Source: Moesziomyces globuligerus (Eukaryota; Basidiomycota; Ustilaginomycetes; Ustilaginales; Ustilaginaceae). Taken from it: a stretch of DNA of 64,000 nucleotides. Location of the stretch: the NCBI GenBank assembly GCA_030849465.1, contig JARVLF010000010.1, positions 496,001 through 560,000 of the forward strand, written 5' to 3'. Of the stretch, positions 58,501-64,000 are shown piece after piece (position 1 is the stretch's first letter; every line of letters starts with the position of its first letter). Below the pieces are notes generated by a model that was given only the letters and a program-made list of their open reading frames with translations, ran no database searches and was not told the origin of the DNA. A program made the position numbers and the translations under genes.

Positions 58501-61500
58501 CTCGCCTTGCCATGGGCTTGGCCTTTGTACTGTAGTCGTCTTCGGTAGCCACAGCCTAATCGTCCGCCCTCCCGCCTCCACTTGCCTCCACTTTGAGTCT
58601 TATTTTCTCTGCCTCTGCCTCCACCGCACGATCCTTCTGGGTGCGATCAGGCGCAGTCCAAATCGCATCCTTAGACTGACTGGTACATGCCGGATGCAGT
58701 TCCATCCTGGCGCGCTCCGACCCCGCACACCATGCCCTCGTCCGGGCTCTTGTGCCTTGGCAGCGTCCGTGTGAATTGGTATCTCCGCCAAGAGCGTGTT
58801 AGGAGCCTGCGAGTCCGGATGTTTTGCCTCACAGCTGAAACCCGATGCCATTCTACTCACAGGCAGACGTGACGGCGAGGGAGCAGATCGCTTTCGAGCG
58901 ACGGGTCAGTGGCGGTCGGGTTCCGGACGAGGAATGTAGGCCACAGGGGCCAGGGCACGGGCGCCTCCACGCCAGCCGCTTTGTGCGACCCTATCCGAGC
59001 GATAGCTTAGCGAACGCAAGACGGCAGATCGAAGAGTCCAAACTATTTTCTTGAGAAGCGGCTGCACCTCGGCGCGCTCAATCGCGAGCGTCGTCTTGCT
59101 CGCTCCGGGGAGTGAGCTTACGGTTGCGTGCAGCGTGCATTCGGGGATCGAGCTCAAACGGCGAGAGGCGGTCGAGACAATGGGCTGGAGCATCTCGGCT
59201 AGCTGTGCGCTCTCCCCAGAATGCAAGAGCCTACTGACCCGTGGACAAGCTTAATTTTCCATCGTAGCGACGACGCGGCGCGCTGGGCTGCAGATCGGAG
59301 CGTGCATGGAGCACACCCGATCAAGCCTGTCTGGCGGAGACCTTGCGATGTTCTGCCGGACGGGCTCCGGATGGCTGGGCTCCGTACGGCTCGACTGTCG
59401 GTGGTACCATTCCTGCACCAGGGGATGCCAATGCAGTCCAAGCATCAGGCTCGCTCCGACAAGGCAGCCGTCGATGCTCCATGGCTCCACGGATGGAGTC
59501 TTGTTTGCTCGCTTTGCCGCAGACGTCGTTCGGGAACAGGGCGAAGAATCGCCACGCTATCCTAGCGAAGTCAGCCAGGTAAGGCGAGGTGCGACCGGGC
59601 TTACGATCAGACAAAGACACAAAGAGCTGAGATGGAGGCCGTTGCAGCCGAGTACAGCAGCCCCACTGCCATCGAGACGCGCGGTTTGCGGCACGCCACA
59701 CTGTGTGTGCAGAACCGTGCAGTTGACGGTCGATGGCGATGGAAGGAGAGCCACCCATGTTTTTGGAGGGCTGGCGCGCGGGTTTGCTTATCCGGACTGA
59801 GCAACATGAAATGCGCATTGGACGGTGAATCCCGTGCGTGGCTCCCGTTGGTGATAGATGAAGGGAAAAAAAAATTAAGGTGACCATTGCAAAACGATGC
59901 GATTCAGTCCGCAAATAGCCATGCCGATGCTGCCGATGCTGAGCTTGAAAGTATCATGTTACCGAATAATGGCCAGCACGGGTTGCTCTATCTCTAAATA
60001 GGCAGCTAGAGGTTGGTGGCGGCGCTATTGGTAAAGTCGAAGGAACAAAGATGGCCCTCAGCAACAATGCCGGATGAGGCGACTGTTTCGGTGGGGAAGC
60101 CAAACCCATGAAAGACAAAGCTCAACTTCAGGGAAGCGCTGCCGAAAAAAAAAAATTAAGACGGGGTTGGCGATATACGAGCCGGCAGACAGCGCCAGAG
60201 CCTTCCGCTTCGTCATCTCTGTTTACACGAATGCGCATCTGGCATCCTCGTCGCTCCTTGCCTACAGCGAAAGCGGGCCGTACCGAGGGGCGCGTTGAGG
60301 CTTCCACGGCCGCAGCCTATGAGAGCTGGAACGAAACCTTGTTCGCCTCGCTTTGCATTCCGCGCGGCTTCGGCACACCCGTCGAAAGCGTTCGTCGAAC
60401 CTCCGCTGCAAGATCCTCCAAGCCTCGCTTTCGATTGGTACACGGTAGAAGCTCGATCGCCAGGCAAGGCTGATCGCTCGTGGGTTCGACCGCATCAGAG
60501 TGCTCGAAGGAGGCCGGTGAATTGCAACACCCTGTTTTCCCATGGTAGCGCGCACTGGCGGTCGGCGTAGCTCCGCTTCTACCTAGTGGCAAACTTTCGT
60601 CATGCCGCCGCAGAGACGGATGAGGGGTGGAGAGCCGGGGTCCAGCTTAAGGCGTGCGTGTCGCGGGCCTTGGCGTGACAGCCGGGCAAAGGGACCCTGA
60701 CAATCCACGGTCGAGTCTAGCATCGACGAGGGGCACTCCACGCTGAGCTTCGATTGGGCGCATGCTCGCTTGACGCAGTCTGACATCGCGGCCCATCCGC
60801 CCGGCGTGGGCCCTGTAGCGGTCCGCACGCACCCAGCATCCAGGTTTGGTTTTAGCGAGCCCGATTTCCGCCCAGCCAAGCCAGCAAGCGCGCCACCCGA
60901 CTGCGATGCTCTTCTGCTGTGCCGTGATGTGCTGTGTTTGTGCTGTCCTGTCCAGTCGCTTTTCTGTTTTTTTTTTTTGGAGGTGCAGCACCCTTTGCAT
61001 GCCCACCGCTGCAGCCGAGCTGGCGTTTTCATGCTTCGTCCAAGCACGGTGCTTGTGCCTTGTCGGCTCTTCCATCGCTGGGTCGCTGGTTCGCTTGGCT
61101 GCCAACTCCACTCGCTCTCCACTCAGCCACACGTTCTGTGATTGCAGCGGACACGCACACACACACTCAGACTGCTCAGCACCTGGATCAAGGCATCCTC
61201 TCCGCTTCTCGCATCGGCTGCCATCCTCGATCCCTTCCATCTGGTCTCTCTTCGCCCGCCCGCACATGCTCCACTCGGCCTCTAGCTTCGCTTGCTCGTC
61301 TCGCGCGCCTACTCCAACGCTCTCTTCTTCTCTCGCTCTTCCGGCGCATGCCTCGCTCCCCGGCAAAGCATTCGTCTCAAAGCTGGCACCGCACAACTGC
61401 CCATCCCGTTGCCTGGCCACCACAGGAAAGCTTACAGTACTCCGATCCCCGTCCGTGTGCAGGATCAGCCGTACCCTTAGGTAGCTGCAGCACTCGTCCA

Positions 61501-61980
61501 CCCCCACCATCCTCCTTCCCTTCCTTCACCGTCCCCTTCGGCCACCGCCACCGCCACACACCACTTGATCGCTCCCCCTCACATGGCGACGTTGCTTCGC
61601 TAGCCTCTTTTCTCCGTCGTCAACCTCAGCTACGACCCCGTCCTTCTTCCTTTCTGCCCGACTCATCCGACGCTGCCCGCTCCGTGCATTCGCATCGTCT
61701 TTATCGATCGTCGTGCAACGTCTCAACGGCATTATCCGCTCTCAGTGAAACAGCGAAGCTGTTGGAACAGCTTGTATCCCGCCTCTACGCTTGTCAAGGA
61801 GCTCGCTCTTCGTCCGTAACGTCTCCGTCGTGACCGACCCGCAAAAGGCTCCATTCAGCCGTCCTTCCCATCATCAAGCTATCTTCCAGCAACTTTGATC
61901 ACTACCCCCGGCTCCGCACCGTCGACTTGCTGATATCCACGTCAACTTTGCACAGCAACTCACACCTCTTTCATCACGTC
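55525..61980. promoter_or_regulatory. 6.5 kb gene-free region upstream of the WOPR gene
   Basis: No frame here looks like a fungal protein: the longest ones overlap each other in several frames, lack family motifs and have biased compositions. I see no tRNA, transposon gene or long tandem array. Minor features are poly(A)-TTAAG elements at 59866-59879 and 60145-60160, an A8 run near 56934, a T12 run at 60967-60978, and a 13-bp inverted repeat CTAGCGAGGCTAG at 56967-56979. The last ~900 bp (61,080-61,980) become strongly pyrimidine-rich, like a long leader. The most economical reading is an extended promoter plus 5' leader of the WOPR regulator, possibly including a noncoding RNA. Confidence 0.5.
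59866..60160. repeat. pair of poly(A)-TTAAG elements
   Basis: A9 followed by TTAAG (59866-59879) and A11 followed by TTAAG (60145-60160), same orientation, ~280 bp apart, in the gene-free region. They may be the decayed 3' ends of retro-inserted sequence, or simply nucleosome-excluding tracts. Confidence 0.35.
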
Positions 61981-64000
61981 ATGCCGAACAACTACCCCAA
62001 CGCGCCTCATCCGCACGACCGATACGCCTATCAGTCCGAAGCGAACAACATGCACCCCTACTCGCATCGACATGTACCCATGAGGCCCGACCTCGCCCGC
62101 TCCAATACCGTGCCCAGAGGTCCTATGCCCGCTCCTCCCCATGGACCTATGTATCCCGACCACGGTCCCTCTGAGCGTGGCTATCCCTCGCACCACGCGC
62201 CGCAGCCCGCCTTCACGAGACACCACCACTCGTACTACGACGAGCGCGGTCCGCTGCCTCCGCCGCCTCTCCATCATCGTCATGCTGCCAGCGACGACCC
62301 CTACTATGGATACGATCGTCGCTCGCCCACGATGTCCAGCGCACCGCCCCACCACGCACACGGCTACGGAGGCTACCACGCACACGCACACCACCACGCG
62401 CAGCATCACGGACACCCATCTCAGCGCCCATCGCACCACCCGCACCACGCATCCTTCTCCTCGACAGGCTCGTCTGCTTCGTCGTCGCTGCAGAGCATGC
62501 GCGGCTCCATGGTGCACCCGACTCACATGCCCACGGGCTCGCACCAGCAGCCCACCTACCGCGGCCATATCAAGACCACCAAGGACGCTATCCTGCTCCT
62601 TGCCGCCTGCGACCTTGCCGAGGATGCCGGTGCGCCCGGCATCCCGCCGCCGCGCCGCGTGACCCGACGCCTGCTCGACTCGGAGCGCGCTGATCTCATT
62701 TGCTCCGGCAGCATCTTTGTCTGGGACGAGAAGGAGGCTGGCATGCGCCGCTGGACCGACGGCAAGTGCTGGTCCGCCAGCCGTGTCAGCGGATGCTTCT
62801 TGACCTACCGCGAACTCGAGGCCCGCAAGAAGCCCTCCTCTTCCATCACCGGCGGCCCCACCTCCAACCTCTACAAGGCCGAGGGACTCATCAAGCAGTC
62901 CTTCAGCATGACCACCACCTCCGGACGCAAGCTCCATGTCATCTCGTACTACACCAAGCGAGATGTCCGCGAAGGCTTGCTGCGTCGCGTCAGCGAGGAC
63001 CCCCGCTTCGTCGGCGAGAACGGCGGCGAGTGGGGCCTCGAGGTCGACGAAGCCGAGTATCCCGATCCGATCAGCCGCGCTGGCGACCTGCCGCCGGGTC
63101 TCAACTCGGACGAGCTCGAGGGCTCGCAGTCTCCATCTGGTCCGGCGCACGTCGAGCCCGCCGAGGCAAGACCGTCGCGCGGCGAGGCGCCGGCTCACAA
63201 CAAGGAGACCGCGTACGTGGATCGCAACAGCAACCTCAGCCCCAGGTCGGCGGTCGACCCACGCGATTCGTTCGATCACACCCGCGGCTTGCCCGGCTCG
63301 CGCGAGGTGCGCGATCACCTGCCGCATCACGAGAGCGCCGCGAGGCAGGGTGTCGCCGCCGGTTGTGACTCTGACGGCCACGTCTCTCCCTACGGGCGCG
63401 TCAAGGCCGAGCCGACCGACCGGCTGCCGTACCGTGCGGAGGTCACGCCGCTGCACGAGGCGCGTGGCCTGCTGCCGATCCGACCGATCCCCGTCGACTC
63501 GAAGTTCGCCGAGCTGCCACCGCGTCGCAGCAGTCACGAAGCTGCGCTGGAAGCGTCGCAGCTGCATGCGCACGACGCCGGCCACCTGTATGGCCGCAAG
63601 CGCTCCTACCACGACTTCCGCGGGGCGTCGCGCTACGACGAGGCTCAGGCTGCTGAGGCGGGTCGGCCGGTGCGACCGCGCCTGGAGCGCATGCGCAGCT
63701 CGAGCATGAGCTACAGCCAGGGCTCCTCTTCGGATGTCATGGCGCCGCTCCGAGGGCTGGGACGCATGAACTCGGACGACGACGGCGTCTCGAAGCTGAG
63801 GTCGACGCACGGCGGCACGCCCGCCTTCAAGGAGCAGCACGACTCTGCGGTGGGCGCGCTGCTCAGCCTGCGCAGCGGTTCGGGCTCGAGCGACGACTCG
63901 GGCGCGTCCAAGGCGGCGGCTGGTAGCTTTTCGCAGTCGCCGGCAACGACGGCTCCGAGCACTGGCGATGCTGACGAAGCGGCGGCCAAGCCGGCGTTCT
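61981..64000 (+). CDS. WOPR-domain (Gti1/Pac2/Wor1) transcriptional regulator, 5' part (runs off the right edge)
   Basis: The frame is open from the ATG at 61981 to the window end (673 codons, no stop, no intron needed). The WOPR domain spans about residues 192-337. The first block shows YRGHIKTTKDAILLLAACDL, RRVTRRLLDSERADLICSGS, IFVWDEKEAGMRRWTDGK and CWSASRVSGCFLTYRELE. The second shows YKAEGLIKQSFSMTT and KLHVISYYTKRDV. WOPR proteins are fungal master switches of morphology and sporulation (Wor1, Ryp1, and Ros1 in Ustilago maydis). Unlike most relatives, where the domain is at the very N-terminus, about 190 residues precede it, extremely His/Pro/Tyr-rich. After the domain comes a long Ser/Pro-rich region with a consensus SUMO site VKAEP near residue 473. 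Whether this is the Ros1 orthologue or a Pac2-type paralogue cannot be settled here. Confidence 0.9.
   Translation, partial: MPNNYPNAPHPHDRYAYQSEANNMHPYSHRHVPMRPDLARSNTVPRGPMPAPPHGPMYPDHGPSERGYPSHHAPQPAFTRHHHSYYDERGPLPPPPLHHRHAASDDPYYGYDRRSPTMSSAPPHHAHGYGGYHAHAHHHAQHHGHPSQRPSHHPHHASFSSTGSSASSSLQSMRGSMVHPTHMPTGSHQQPTYRGHIKTTKDAILLLAACDLAEDAGAPGIPPPRRVTRRLLDSERADLICSGSIFVWDEKEAGMRRWTDGKCWSASRVSGCFLTYRELEARKKPSSSITGGPTSNLYKAEGLIKQSFSMTTTSGRKLHVISYYTKRDVREGLLRRVSEDPRFVGENGGEWGLEVDEAEYPDPISRAGDLPPGLNSDELEGSQSPSGPAHVEPAEARPSRGEAPAHNKETAYVDRNSNLSPRSAVDPRDSFDHTRGLPGSREVRDHLPHHESAARQGVAAGCDSDGHVSPYGRVKAEPTDRLPYRAEVTPLHEARGLLPIRPIPVDSKFAELPPRRSSHEAALEASQLHAHDAGHLYGRKRSYHDFRGASRYDEAQAAEAGRPVRPRLERMRSSSMSYSQGSSSDVMAPLRGLGRMNSDDDGVSKLRSTHGGTPAFKEQHDSAVGALLSLRSGSGSSDDSGASKAAAGSFSQSPATTAPSTGDADEAAAKPAF

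Noticed and set aside
56067..58774. Several 80-170-codon frames on both strands in the gene-free region
   Set aside because: They overlap each other in many frames and lack motifs or compositional coding character; I could not assemble plausible spliced genes from them.
60686..60694. GCAAAGGGA, one base from the smut pheromone response element ACAAAGGGA
   Set aside because: A single imperfect 9-mer in 6.5 kb is expected by chance; no exact copy was found.
60846..61833. Overlapping plus-strand frames of 212 and 299 codons before the WOPR gene
   Set aside because: Compositions are Ser/Cys/Pro/Phe-rich from pyrimidine tracts, two frames are open at once, and no family motif is seen. A leader or promoter is more likely.
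1..64000. CRISPR arrays, insertion sequences, rRNA, integrated virus or secondary-metabolite cluster
   Set aside because: None was seen; repeats present are short microsatellites and every long gene belongs to a eukaryotic housekeeping or regulatory family.

Overview
This window reads as chromosomal DNA of a basidiomycete fungus, most likely a smut or smut-related yeast (Ustilaginomycotina, probably Ustilaginaceae). The evidence is GC-rich coding sequence, very intron-poor long genes (uninterrupted frames of about 1,100 to 1,440 codons), short introns (about 70 to 165 nt) with GTAAGT/GTATGT/GTACGT-type donors where introns do occur, and fungal gene content: a white collar 2-like GATA factor, a WOPR regulator, SET1, MIC19, CHL4 and HMT1. 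The species cannot be named from sequence alone.

Layout. 0-1.4 kb: 3' part of a WC-2-like photoreceptor partner. 2.6-3.2 kb: eIF1. 3.9-5.5 kb (-): mitochondrial succinyl-CoA:3-ketoacid CoA-transferase. 6.3-8.7 kb (-): an unrecognised polytopic membrane protein. 9.4-10.4 kb: aprataxin-like HNT3. 11.7-14.6 kb: MAM3/CNNM-type protein. 15.1-16.5 kb: ARA2-like D-arabinose dehydrogenase. 17.1-18.5 kb: proteasome lid subunit RPN6. 18.6-20.2 kb (-): PLP aminotransferase. 20.9-22.0 kb: membrane-anchored thioredoxin-fold protein. 22.2-23.7 kb (-): ArgJ. 24.0-25.7 kb (-): CHL4/CENP-N. 26.2-26.8 kb: MIC19. 27.0-28.1 kb (-): pyridoxal kinase. 28.4-29.6 kb: RED-like splicing protein. 29.8-31.2 kb (-): copper-fist regulator. 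32.2-34.6 kb (-): UPF0662 protein. 35.4-38.7 kb (-): HMT1-type ABC transporter. 39.7-40.2 kb (-): a three-exon 114-aa unknown protein. 40.6-41.4 kb (-): ARL1. 42.3-42.7 kb: SmE. 43.0-44.0 kb (-): VPS29. 44.8-49.1 kb: SET1. 49.2-51.5 kb (-): CLF1. 52.2-55.5 kb: NUP2-like nucleoporin. 55.5-62.0 kb: a 6.5 kb stretch with no credible gene. 62.0 kb to the right edge: the 5' part of a WOPR-domain master regulator.

The genes are mostly housekeeping, arranged as divergent promoter pairs and tightly convergent tails (about 90-220 bp apart). They do not form an operon-like pathway cluster. Looser themes are RNA processing and chromatin (SmE, SET1, CLF1, RED), trafficking (ARL1, VPS29) and metal handling (copper-fist factor, HMT1-type transporter, MAM3-type protein).

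The most interesting non-housekeeping structure is the long gene-free region in front of the WOPR gene. Other points of interest are an aprataxin whose zinc-finger cysteines are both replaced, a thioredoxin-fold membrane protein lacking its CxxC, an SmE intron that is in frame and stop-free, a cluster of TGCGCA palindromes in front of eIF1, and 9-bp tandem arrays near 32 kb. I saw no CRISPR array, rRNA, convincing tRNA, transposon gene or virus.
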